Shown here in pieces: positions 32,101-38,839 of a stretch of DNA of 45,206 nucleotides. Below the pieces are notes generated by a model. The model searched no databases. It saw only the letters and a list, made by a program, of their open reading frames with translations, and had not been told where the DNA came from. The DNA is from JBOGFC01 sp050742155. Its GTDB lineage: Bacteria > Actinomycetota > Acidimicrobiia > Spongiisociales > JALYHC01. The position numbers and the translations under genes are program-made. How positions within the stretch are numbered: the first letter of the stretch is position 1; every line of letters begins with the position of its first letter. The DNA is taken from the NCBI GenBank assembly GCA_050742155.1, contig JBOGFC010000083.1, positions 1-45,206 of the forward strand. Reading direction: 5' to 3'.

Positions 32101-34815
32101 CTCTTGCGCCTGGTGACCGTGGACGAGAATACCGACGACAGCCGCCGGCGGGTTCGTCGTACGGAGCTGGAGTCTCTCGGCATCACCAGAGTGGACCTGG
32201 AGGCGGTGCTCGACACGTTCACCCAGCAGCGACTTCTTCTCGCCGATCGTGACCCGGTCACCCGCGGCCCCACCCTCGAAGTAGCCCATGAGGCTCTGTT
32301 GCGGCGGTGGCCTCGGCTGCGCGGATGGATCGACGAGGAGCGGGAGGCCCTGGTACTCGGGCGCCGCTTCCGCGCCGCCCTCACCGAGTGGGAGGCCGCC
32401 GACCGACACGACGACTATCTACTTACTGGGAGCCGTCTCGCCCCCTATTCCGGATGGGCTGAGACCAGCGCACTCACCCCGGAGGAGCGTACCTACTACC
32501 AGGCGTCCCGGGCCAAGGACGAGGCAGAGCGCAACGCCCGGCGCCGCCGGCGCCGCACCCTGACCGGATCGCTGGTGGTTGGCCTGCTGGTGGTGGCAAG
32601 CCTGGCCGCCACCGCCCTCTGGCAGTGGCGGATCGCCGAGCAGGAGACACGAGATGCCACCGCCCGCCGACTCGCGGGAGACTCGACATTCGCCCTGGCC
32701 GAGGATCCCGAGCGGTCCGTTCTCCTTGCCCTGGAGGCCGCCGACCTGTCCCGCCAGGCGGGCCAACCGCTGCTGCCGGAGGTGGTTGCCGCCCTCCACC
32801 AGGCGGTGCAAACCTCCCGGCTGAAGCTGCGCCTCCCCGACGGCCACCTCAGCGTCGCCATCACTCCCGACGGAACCCTCCTCGCCACCGACTCGCTGGA
32901 CCGGGAGAGAAGCGCCCCAAGCCACGAGGTGGTGATCTGGGACGCCGTCACCGGCGCCCCCCTGCGCCGCCTGGCTGGTGATGCTCCGCTGGGGGGAGTC
33001 GAATTCAGGCCCGGGAGCAGCCAACTGGCAGTCGTGTACGACTCAGAGCCAGATGAGGAGACGTCGAAGATGGTCCTCTGGGATCCCGGTACCGGGACCA
33101 GGGTCGCCGAGCTGACCGCACCCCAGCATGTCGTGAGTGGATCCACGATCCCGAAGCGGCCGATCGCCTGGAGCCCCGACGGGCGGCTGCTGGGCACGGT
33201 CAGTACCGATGCGAATGGTGATTTCCACGTCACGGCCTGGGACGTCGACTCCGGTTCCCTACTGTTCACGGTCCCGGTGGATTCCGCCTTCGACATCGTG
33301 TTCCCCGACAGCTCCACCCTGCTCGTCGCCCATGAGACTGGGTCGGTGATCAGCTTCCTCGATGCGAGAGACGGAGCTGTGCTCGATACGTTGGAGACCC
33401 CCGGCTTTGCACCCCTAAGCCTGGTTTTCGATCCGGTTCGGAATCGGCTGGTGATCGGCTCGCAGAGTTCGCGGCAGGTCCAGGCCTGGGATCTGCAAAC
33501 CCGGCAGATGGTCTGGGCCGAGCCGGTACCAATGGGCCTGGTGTCGGTGAGCCCCGTAACCGGAATGGTGGCCTCGTCGGGCAACGACGGTCAGGTGAGG
33601 CTGCACGATCCTGAAGAGGGGGCGGTCTTGTTGACGTTGGACGGGCACACCGGCGCCGTGTGGGATCTTACGTTCTACCCGGATGGGGAGAGGATCGTCA
33701 GTGTCGGAGCCGACGGTGAGACCCGGGTATGGGACGTCAGCCGTGCCCGGACTCAGGCCGTGGGAAACATTGATATCGGAGCCGCCTTTGCCTTCTCTGC
33801 TGTCGTCTCCCCGGACGGTACCGAGGTGGCCATCGGGTCGATGGGCAGCTGGCAGCGCTTCGACCTGGCCAGCGGAGAGCCGCTGGAGGGGTCGCGGCTG
33901 CAAGGAATGATCAGTGGGTTTCTTCCCGCCCCCATCAGCACCGATTGGCGGCTGGTGGCGGCACTCGACGCCGAAGGTCGGGGGTGGGTCCGCGACGTGG
34001 CGACCGGGGAGCCGATAGCGGAGCTTCCCTGCTGTACCGTCCCAAAGGGTTTCGATCCTGAGGGCGACGCCCTGGTTCTCGATGGGCGGACGCTCTCGCT
34101 CCTCGCGCCGGCCGTGGTACCGGAGAACCCCGAGTTGCGCAGCCGGGTGATCGAGGTGGCGTCGGGCCGGGAACTGCTGGACCTGGGCGAGCGCGGCATC
34201 TTTCGCGCCGCATTCAACCCGGAGGGTCTCTTCGAAGGCGGCCGCTACCTGGCGGTCGCTATCGACACCGAGCCCGGCAGTACCAGCTCGCATGTGGAGA
34301 TCCACGACATGAAGCGCCCGATGGTCGCCAGCCTCGAGTTTGAGGGCGACTTCCCCCTCGGCCTCGCCTTCGACCCCACGGGAAGATACCTGGGGGTGGG
34401 AACCCAGAACGGGCGGGCGGCGGTGGTCGATCTGATGCAGGTGGCCGACGGTGTTCCCCCCGCGGATGCATTGGTGTTCGACCGGACCCTCGAGGGGGGT
34501 GGGGTACCCGGCGTGGCCCTCACCGGCGACGGGATCATGGCTACTTCAGCCTTCGGCTCGCTTCGCTTATGGGACATCGCCACTGGGGATCTCTTGGTCG
34601 AGCCGGCCGTCGAAATCGACAGACCACCCTTCGCAGCTTTTGATCCCGCGGGCAACTACCTCTATTACGTAGACGGCACGGAAGAGACCGGCTACGTCCT
34701 GCGACGCTTCCCGCTTGACCACGATCGGCTCATCGAGGTCGCCGAGAGCCTGGTGACCCGCCGGTTCACAGACGACGAGTGCCGCCGGTACCTCGATCCT
34801 TCGCAATGCGGCTAG
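29128..34815 (+). CDS. 1,895-residue signalling protein: winged helix-BTAD-class III cyclase-Ser/Thr kinase-nSTAND1-TM-WD40
   Basis: Residues 12-100 form an OmpR-type winged helix (LRIRVLGPLDAERDG, PKQRGVLAMLLSAP) and 107-252 a BTAD domain, together AfsR/SARP-like DNA binding. Residues 265-440 are a class III nucleotide cyclase with metal aspartates Asp274 (VTDIEGST) and Asp317 (HTGDGV) and the transition-state pair Asn375-Arg376. Residues 461-690 are a protein kinase with GEGAFG, Lys490, HGDLKPAN (Asp583; HGD in place of HRD) and DFG at 601-603. Residues 701-1130 are an nSTAND1 ATPase with NPYKGLRAF, Walker A at 741-748 and VVVIDQLEEL. A membrane helix lies at 1147-1166, followed by WD40-type repeats to the end. 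All catalytic centres look intact. The start codon lacks a clear ribosome site. The mix of output and sensor domains is unusual. Confidence 0.9.
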   Translation: MQDLDSNVVTEIGLRIRVLGPLDAERDGASVDLGGPKQRGVLAMLLSAPMRALSRDRIIEGIWGDEGSEANRRSFHTYISNLRALLGDVIVRAGDTYRIEIESERLDSLVFEKAVDEARRLVATDPDAAATGLREALGLWRGRPYTDLVEVPGLEPEVRRLEELRLEAVELRIDAQLALGLHGTLVPELEALAEEHPTRERFRAQHMLVLYRSGRQAEALRAYRRTESFLAEEMGIEPSPELRDLELAILQHDESLLGGAGRAVTQRLAFLVTDIEGSTGLWDRFPQAMAEALAAHDRVLREAIEAEGGRVFKHTGDGVLAAFPTAVAAVRSAEATLRNLAREDWGEVGELRVRMGIDVGEAETRGGDFFGPPLNRAARLCAIGHGGQVLISAATQSEVLASAPAGLQVRQLVEVHLRGMATPERVAQLVFVGLPAEFPDLRVDADAAIVERATPISVPGYEARERIGEGAFGVVWRAYQPSVGREVALKVIRPELASQPPFVRRFEAEARTIARLAHPHIVPLIDFWRDTTSAYLVLALLPGGSLAEAMASGPVDPTVARQILRQVGAALDHAHSQGLSHGDLKPANVLLDDAGNAYLSDFGIAARLLDPEVVSSLSSAPRYRAPEEAATGPTPAADLYALGMLARDLLPGVAEIEAVLARTTALHPGDRYRTAAAFLAELSGVLGEEPPDVRQPVVSRNPYKGLRAFDVGDAADFYGRDELIATLVAAVTEHGFVTVVGPSGSGKSSVVKAGLLPGLARGAIDGSEEWRSTALTPGPDPFQRLAQALEAVSSEPIHPDELQSGNRGLVGLLDRLSRGTHDELVVVIDQLEELYTLVDSPQERCSFIDLIADAAEDPASRVRVVTTLRADFYDRPLEDERLGRLVRDGLVTVLPPTREELVQMITAPAQAVGLRWEPGLPHRIAEDVAHQPGGLPLLQYALTELVEHRSGDLLTTTDYHSIGEVAGALALRAETLYQRLTPAQQEAARQVLLRLVTVDENTDDSRRRVRRTELESLGITRVDLEAVLDTFTQQRLLLADRDPVTRGPTLEVAHEALLRRWPRLRGWIDEEREALVLGRRFRAALTEWEAADRHDDYLLTGSRLAPYSGWAETSALTPEERTYYQASRAKDEAERNARRRRRRTLTGSLVVGLLVVASLAATALWQWRIAEQETRDATARRLAGDSTFALAEDPERSVLLALEAADLSRQAGQPLLPEVVAALHQAVQTSRLKLRLPDGHLSVAITPDGTLLATDSLDRERSAPSHEVVIWDAVTGAPLRRLAGDAPLGGVEFRPGSSQLAVVYDSEPDEETSKMVLWDPGTGTRVAELTAPQHVVSGSTIPKRPIAWSPDGRLLGTVSTDANGDFHVTAWDVDSGSLLFTVPVDSAFDIVFPDSSTLLVAHETGSVISFLDARDGAVLDTLETPGFAPLSLVFDPVRNRLVIGSQSSRQVQAWDLQTRQMVWAEPVPMGLVSVSPVTGMVASSGNDGQVRLHDPEEGAVLLTLDGHTGAVWDLTFYPDGERIVSVGADGETRVWDVSRARTQAVGNIDIGAAFAFSAVVSPDGTEVAIGSMGSWQRFDLASGEPLEGSRLQGMISGFLPAPISTDWRLVAALDAEGRGWVRDVATGEPIAELPCCTVPKGFDPEGDALVLDGRTLSLLAPAVVPENPELRSRVIEVASGRELLDLGERGIFRAAFNPEGLFEGGRYLAVAIDTEPGSTSSHVEIHDMKRPMVASLEFEGDFPLGLAFDPTGRYLGVGTQNGRAAVVDLMQVADGVPPADALVFDRTLEGGGVPGVALTGDGIMATSAFGSLRLWDIATGDLLVEPAVEIDRPPFAAFDPAGNYLYYVDGTEETGYVLRRFPLDHDRLIEVAESLVTRRFTDDECRRYLDPSQCG

Positions 34816-34988
34816 GAGCGCCTTGCAAGAAGCGGTTCTGGCAGGCAGCCCGGAGGGACTCGACTCCACGGTCGAGCGGGAGGATGCGCCGCCGCGGTAA
34901 GAACAAGGCATTCTCGCGCAAAGTCGAGAGACTCGAGGGTAGGACAGCCCAGGGATTCGCTGGGCCAAGGACCTGTGAAGTCCCTCGC

Positions 34989-35036
34989 GGTGGGCCCGGG
35001 AGGACTCGAACCTCCACCCTACGGATTATGAGTCCG
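34989..35036 (-). repeat. Diverged tRNA(CAU) 3' fragment, probable internal attachment site
   Basis: 48 bases matching 42 of 48 positions of the tRNA gene end at 40015. The anticodon arm is identical, but the T stem is changed on both strands (GGAGG with CCTCC instead of CCAGG with CCTGG), so pairing is kept. It is therefore the 3' half of a different tRNA allele, not a random copy. No 5' half lies beside it. Confidence 0.75.
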
Positions 35037-35142
35037 AGGAGGGGGACTCCGAAGAGGAGGGCGAATCGACGGGAACCCAGTCGTAGCAAGGGTTCTCGAC
35101 CCCCGGCGCTTCCGGTCGATTCCCGGCGTTTCCCGTTCTCCG

Positions 35143-35161
35143 ACGGACAAAATACGGACAA
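35143..35161 (+). repeat. Paired arm-type-like sites beside the internal tRNA fragment
   Basis: ACGGACAA at 35143-35150 and 35154-35161, again with an 11-base period and 107 bases from the tRNA fragment, mirroring the layout at 24308-24327. The preceding 20-30 bases (TTTCCCGTTCTCC) also match those at the left end. Confidence 0.5.
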
Positions 35162-35225
35162 GATCCGGTTGTTCGGCTCCGAAACCATTCCCAACCGTCG
35201 CAACGTTGAGTACTATCGGCAGGCG

Positions 35226-35462
35226 ATGAGCGATCCCGATCCCCTGGACGAGCTGCGGCGCCTCTATCCGCCCATCCTCACCACCGCCCACGTGGCGGAG
35301 ATGATGCACTCCACGATCGGGGACGTGCGGGACAAGGTGCACCGGGGGGAGCTGAAGGCCGTCCGGTGGGGCCAGCAGTTCCGCTTCTTCCGCGAGGAGG
35401 TGCTGGCCTCGATGCGGCCAGTCAAAGACGCAGCTGATGCAGAAGAGACCGAGGAGGACTGA
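35226..35462 (+). CDS. Small excisionase-type helix-turn-helix protein
   Basis: 78 residues from ATG 35226. The core LTTAHVAEMMHSTIGDVRDKVHRGELKAVRWGQQFRFFREEVLASM is the winged MerR/excisionase (Xis-type) fold: a helix-turn-helix followed by a beta wing read out as R.G...RF...EV. An acidic tail (DAADAEETEED) ends it. The next HTH gene begins five bases after its stop, so the two are co-transcribed. Likely a recombination directionality factor or a small repressor of the island; which cannot be told from sequence. Confidence 0.7.
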   Translation: MSDPDPLDELRRLYPPILTTAHVAEMMHSTIGDVRDKVHRGELKAVRWGQQFRFFREEVLASMRPVKDAADAEETEED

Positions 35463-35467
35463 GCGGG

Positions 35468-35689
35468 GTGGAGGAGGAGATCGACTACGAGCGCTGGTAC
35501 CCGGAGGTGCCGGCGGTGATGGACTCCAAGCAGCTGGCGGAGCTGCTCAACACCTCCGACCAGATCGTGCGGGCCTGGGCCCGGGAGGGGATCATCCCCG
35601 CTCACCGGCGGCCGGGCGGGCGCAAGCTGTCGTTCCTCCGTCACGAGATCTTCCACTGGCTGATCTCGAACCGCTACGAGCCGGAGTAG
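35468..35689 (+). CDS. Second small excisionase/MerR-type helix-turn-helix protein
   Basis: 73 residues from GTG 35468. MDSKQLAELLNTSDQIVRAWAREGIIPAHRRPGGRKLSFLRHEIFHWLISN has the helix-turn-helix plus wing arrangement of the excisionase family. It differs in sequence from the preceding one, so this is not a simple duplication. Two tandem HTH proteins of this type could act as a heteromeric pair. Confidence 0.7.
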   Translation: MEEEIDYERWYPEVPAVMDSKQLAELLNTSDQIVRAWAREGIIPAHRRPGGRKLSFLRHEIFHWLISNRYEPE

Positions 35690-35714
35690 CAGCACCCTTC
35701 TCCGTTGTATAAAG

Positions 35715-35753
35715 GAAACAATTGTTTCATTTGTGATGCATATCTGCTAACCT
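35715..35753 (+). promoter_or_regulatory. Palindromic operator and promoter of the MNT/HEPN pair
   Basis: GAAACAATTGTTTC (35715-35728) is a perfect 14-base palindrome. TTGTTT (35722-35727) within it could be the -35, with TGCTAA (35745-35750, 17-base spacer) or TAACCT (35748-35753) as -10. The first base of transcription would fall at or next to ATG 35760, and no ribosome site is visible, so the mRNA may be leaderless. The encoded protein has its own HTH and may bind the palindrome. Confidence 0.6.
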
Positions 35754-35759
35754 CTCCGC

Positions 35760-36383
35760 ATGGACTTCGTGCGTCCCGTCGAGGCTCTGATCCCGGGGGT
35801 ACAGGGGCGAATCCTGGCGGTGCTGGCCGAGACGACCGCCGAGCTCAATCTGCGCACCATCGCCCGGCTCTCCAGGGTCAGCACGGCCCAGGCCTCTCGG
35901 GTGCTTCCCGCCCTGGTCGAGCTCGGTTTGGTGGAGCGCCGCGAGGCGCCCCCGTCGTCTCTCTTTCGTCTCGTCCGAGAGCACGTGGCGGCGCGGCCCT
36001 TGCTCTGGCTGAGCCGCGCCCGAGAGGCAGCCATCGAGGAGATGGGGCGAGCGGTGGAGAACCTCCCGGTGGTACCGGCCTCGGTGGTCGTCTTCGGCTC
36101 GTTCGCCCGGGGTGAGGCCGACCTGGAGAGCGACATCGACGTCCTCGTCGTCCGGCCGGCCGACGTCGAGGAAGGGGATGAGGCGTGGTCCGCCTCGATC
36201 GAGCACTGGCGGGAGGCGGTCCGGCGGCTGACCGGAAACCGGGTCGAGGTACTCGAGGTCGGAGCCGAGGACGTGGGCAGCCGACTCCGGCAACGGCAGC
36301 AGGTGTGGCGGGACATTCGACGCGACGGCAGGGTCATTCACGGATCCGGGATCGACCAGCTCGAGGGGCGCCGCAGTGCCTAA
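35760..36383 (+). CDS. HTH-MNT nucleotidyltransferase (antitoxin of an MNT/HEPN system)
   Basis: 207 residues. Residues 1-75 are a MarR/ArsR-type winged helix (LNLRTIARLSRVSTAQASRVLPALVELGLVERRE). Residues 105-135 hold the minimal nucleotidyltransferase motif FGSFARGEADLESDIDVLVV, with GS and the DxD metal ligands intact. In MntA-HepT systems this enzyme adds AMP to the HEPN toxin and silences it (type VII antitoxin). The fused HTH suggests the antitoxin also represses its own promoter, where a perfect palindrome is present. Overlaps the HEPN gene by eight bases. Confidence 0.85.
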   Translation: MDFVRPVEALIPGVQGRILAVLAETTAELNLRTIARLSRVSTAQASRVLPALVELGLVERREAPPSSLFRLVREHVAARPLLWLSRAREAAIEEMGRAVENLPVVPASVVVFGSFARGEADLESDIDVLVVRPADVEEGDEAWSASIEHWREAVRRLTGNRVEVLEVGAEDVGSRLRQRQQVWRDIRRDGRVIHGSGIDQLEGRRSA

Positions 36384-36786
36384 GCAGGTTCGCACGAGGT
36401 CGGTGAGCGCCGCCCAGGCCCGCAGCTACCTGGCGAAGGCCGAGGAGTACGTGGCTGCGGCCTCGGCGGAGCTGGAGGCCGGCCGGGGGATCGCCGCCAC
36501 GAGCCTGGCGATCCATGCCGCCATTAACGCCGGCGACGCCGTCTGCGGTGTACGGCTCGGCAAGCGGGCCGCGGGACAGGACCACGACCAGGTGCTGGCG
36601 CTCCTCAAGGAAGCCGGGAGGGATGGCGCCGAGCTGGAGAAGGACCTCCGCCGGGTGCTACCGATGAAGAGTAAGGCTGAGTACGACCCCGATGACATTC
36701 CATTCTCGGCCGCATCTAAGGCCGTTGACCGGGCCGAGCGATGTGTGGCGATCGCCCGGCGGATAGTCGCTACCACACGGTCGTAG
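36376..36786 (+). CDS. HEPN-domain protein (toxin partner)
   Basis: 136 residues from GTG 36376. All-alpha layout: AAQARSYLAKAEEYVAAASAELEAGRGIAATSLAIHAAINAGDAVCGVRLG, then RAAGQDH, an RxxxxxH active-site motif of HEPN ribonucleases, followed by DQVLALLKEAG. The final helices (AVDRAERCVAIARRIV) are typical. HEPN toxins in MNT pairs cleave RNA, often tRNA, and are kept inactive by AMPylation. The pair is intact here, unlike the decayed PIN and RelE loci elsewhere in the window. Confidence 0.8.
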   Translation: MPKQVRTRSVSAAQARSYLAKAEEYVAAASAELEAGRGIAATSLAIHAAINAGDAVCGVRLGKRAAGQDHDQVLALLKEAGRDGAELEKDLRRVLPMKSKAEYDPDDIPFSAASKAVDRAERCVAIARRIVATTRS

Positions 36787-36826
36787 AACCAGCCACCGAA
36801 AGACGGTTCCTTCTACGCCTATTTCG

Positions 36827-37496
36827 ATGTTCAGACAATCGCTCCGCTCGCATCTTCTTCAGAATCTCCCCTTGTCCATGGTCCTCACCTTGGTCATCGT
36901 GATGGGTTTCCTGCTGGCTCTCCGCGGGAGACGGTGGCTCTTCGCAGGCCCGGCCTTAGCGCTCTTCGCCGTTCCTCCCCTCGTTGAGCTCTATCACGGC
37001 GTCTCTTGGGCGTTCCCCGGCTTGAGAGGTTTCTGGGGTCCGATCGCCCACGAGTACGGCCGCTGGTGGTACTGGGCGGGAGCCGGGCTGAACTTAGCCC
37101 TGGCTCTTGCGCCTGGCGCAGTGGTGGCCCGCCACGTTCCCCCGTCGGTTCACCGAGGACAGGTCACCGTCATGGCGGTCCTGGCGATACCGGCCTGGCT
37201 GGCTGCCTGGTACGCGGTGCTCTTCTTCTCGTACGACGGGCAGATCAGTGGAGGTGGCCGGTCTCTACGTGGCCGCCTTCCTCATGGCTGCAGCCATCGG
37301 GATCGCCCGACCATGGTGGCACTGGAGCGTGCCGATCATTGGCATGTGGGCCGTTCCGATCTACGGCTTGCTGAGCGGCCCGGAACTGGCGGTGGCGGTG
37401 CTGTGTGCGTTCCTGGGCGTGGCGTCCGATCCGCTGGGATGGGCCATCGGTCGACAGGGCCTGGCTTCGGGGTCGCCGGAGCTGGCTGCCGGCTAG
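36827..37496 (+). pseudogene. Frameshifted polytopic membrane protein
   Basis: The first frame from ATG 36827 encodes several helices (SMVLTLVIVMGFLLALRG; RRWLFAGPALALFAVPPLVELYHG; WWYWAGAGLNLALALAPGAVV; VTVMAVLAIPAWLAAWYAVLFF) up to YDGQIS near 37245. The membrane pattern then continues only in another frame: VEVAGLYVAAFLMAAAIGIARPWWHWSVPIIGMWAVPIYGLL to the TAG at 37494-37496. A single missing base near 37245-37255 explains this. Full length would be about 223 residues with six helices. No family recognised; a sequencing indel is possible. Confidence 0.6.
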
Positions 37497-38055
37497 CTGG
37501 TCGCTTCAGCAGTCCGGCGTGTCAAGTACTCGTTTGGTCGTAGTTCGTGCTGGTCAGCGACTCCAAGCCTGGGCTTGGTCGGCCGTGCACGGCACGTCTG
37601 AGAGGCGATCTCGCCGGCGCAGCCGGGCAATCGGCTCGACTTCCGCTATTGGAGGCGGCTCCGCAGCCTGTTGAGCGAGCCGCCCATAATGACGCTCCCC
37701 GACGTCCCCGGTGGGAAGCGCGACCCGCTCTGCATTCCGCTGCAATGCTCTCCCGATGGGCTTCGCCGGACAGGTGCCTCATCCATACCCGTCTGCGCCT
37801 ATGCTCAGTACCGGACCCTGGCGTTGACCGTCCGAAGAGCCAGCCGTCGAGGGTGAAGAGCTGGCCACGCTGGAAGGGCAAGAGCTGACGGTAACGTTCC
37901 CTCCTTGTCACCCCGGGTCCAACTCGCGGTGAACCGTGATCCGTTCTAAAGGGCGTTCCGACCGCACACAGTTGCAACCACTCCCGTTGCGGTATACCGG
38001 TAGACTCCGCATCCGCATGATGCAGCTGTGTACGTCTTGACCAGGAGGGGTTGCG
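37497..38055. other. Intergenic stretch without a recognisable gene
   Basis: About 560 bases. No frame shows a ribosome site together with a family motif. TATACC near 38000 could be a -10 for the SEC-C gene at 38056, but a well-spaced -35 is not clear. GC content stays high. Confidence 0.4.
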
Positions 38056-38511
38056 ATGGCCTTGAAGCGGGGCGTGCTGGCCAAGGTGGATCGACGGCTC
38101 CTCTCGGAGCTCGATCCCCAAGAAGGCGTCCAGCTCGTCAAGGTGCCGGTGTCCGACGCGGTCTGGTCGACCTGGCGGCGCCTCTGCCAGGCAGTCGGGA
38201 TCTCCATGGGCCAGGGCCTGGCCATCCTCCTCGAGCGCGAGCTGGCTTCGCTCGCCGACGAGGATCTCACGGGTCTGGCCGAGCGGCTCGAGAAGCGAGA
38301 GGCCGACCTAGCCAGCCGAGAGGCGGAGGTCGCCCAACGAGAGCGGGACCTCGCCGGCCGGGAGGCCGAGGTCCGCGTCCGGGAGGCCGAGGTGACCAGG
38401 GCAAGCGACCCGGCCGCCGCGACACCCAAGCGAGGACGCAACGAGCCCTGCTGGTGCGGCTCCGGCAAGAAGTTCAAGTACTGCCACGGTCGTACCTGGA
38501 ACGTTAGTTAG
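38056..38511 (+). CDS. SEC-C motif protein with coiled coil
   Basis: 151 residues from ATG 38056 with AGGAGG upstream. An N-terminal domain of about 70 residues (VQLVKVPVSDAVWSTWRRLCQAVGISMGQGLAILLERELASL) resembles a small helical, ribbon-helix-helix-like DNA-binding fold. A heptad region rich in REAE repeats (LEKREADLASREAEVAQRERDLAGREAEV) is a coiled coil. The C-terminal zinc-binding SEC-C knuckle is complete: GRNEPCWCGSGKKFKYCHG. SEC-C occurs on SecA and on many mobile-element and defence-associated proteins. Role unknown. Confidence 0.8.
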   Translation: MALKRGVLAKVDRRLLSELDPQEGVQLVKVPVSDAVWSTWRRLCQAVGISMGQGLAILLERELASLADEDLTGLAERLEKREADLASREAEVAQRERDLAGREAEVRVREAEVTRASDPAAATPKRGRNEPCWCGSGKKFKYCHGRTWNVS

Positions 38512-38543
38512 CACTTGTTCGACAGCTAACACCATGATATGCT
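38507..38543 (+). promoter_or_regulatory. Promoter with inverted repeat around -35, excisionase-like gene
   Basis: -35 TTGTTC (38515-38520), 17-base spacer, -10 TATGCT (38538-38543). GTTAGC (38507-38512) and GCTAAC (38525-38530) are perfect inverted arms that flank the -35, a likely operator. The transcription start would fall within a few bases of ATG 38553, so the mRNA may be leaderless. Confidence 0.65.
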
Positions 38544-38552
38544 TAGACGGTC

Positions 38553-38762
38553 ATGGCCGCTCCCCCCTCTGAGGATCGTCTACTGTCCGCCCAGGAGCTC
38601 GCCCACTACCTCGAGGTCCCGGTGAAGACACTGTATGAATGGCGCCATCGCGGTGAGGGTCCACCGGGGTTTCGGGTGGGCAGGCACCTCCGATACCGAT
38701 GGAGCGACGTGGCCGCCTGGATCGGGGACCGGCTCAAGGACCCCCTGCGCGGAGTTCGCTGA
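38553..38762 (+). CDS. Excisionase-like helix-turn-helix protein
   Basis: 69 residues. LLSAQELAHYLEVPVKTLYEWRHRGEGPPGFRVGRHLRYRWSDVAAWI is the standard HTH_17/excisionase (AlpA-like) winged fold found directly upstream of actinobacterial phage-type integrases. It lies 77 bases before the integrase gene in the same direction. It is the best candidate for the recombination directionality factor of the island; a transcriptional role is equally possible. Confidence 0.8.
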   Translation: MAAPPSEDRLLSAQELAHYLEVPVKTLYEWRHRGEGPPGFRVGRHLRYRWSDVAAWIGDRLKDPLRGVR

Positions 38763-38839
38763 CCAATCCACTAGCCGGGCAACCCGCCGAGTGACCGAGG
38801 TGTACGTTCGACAACGCACCCCACCAGAGGAGGAGTCGC

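Noticed and set aside
37522..38121. Minus-strand gene of about 200 codons in the 37.5-38.1 kb gap
   Set aside because: No ribosome site, no recognisable motif, and it overlaps the well-supported SEC-C gene start.
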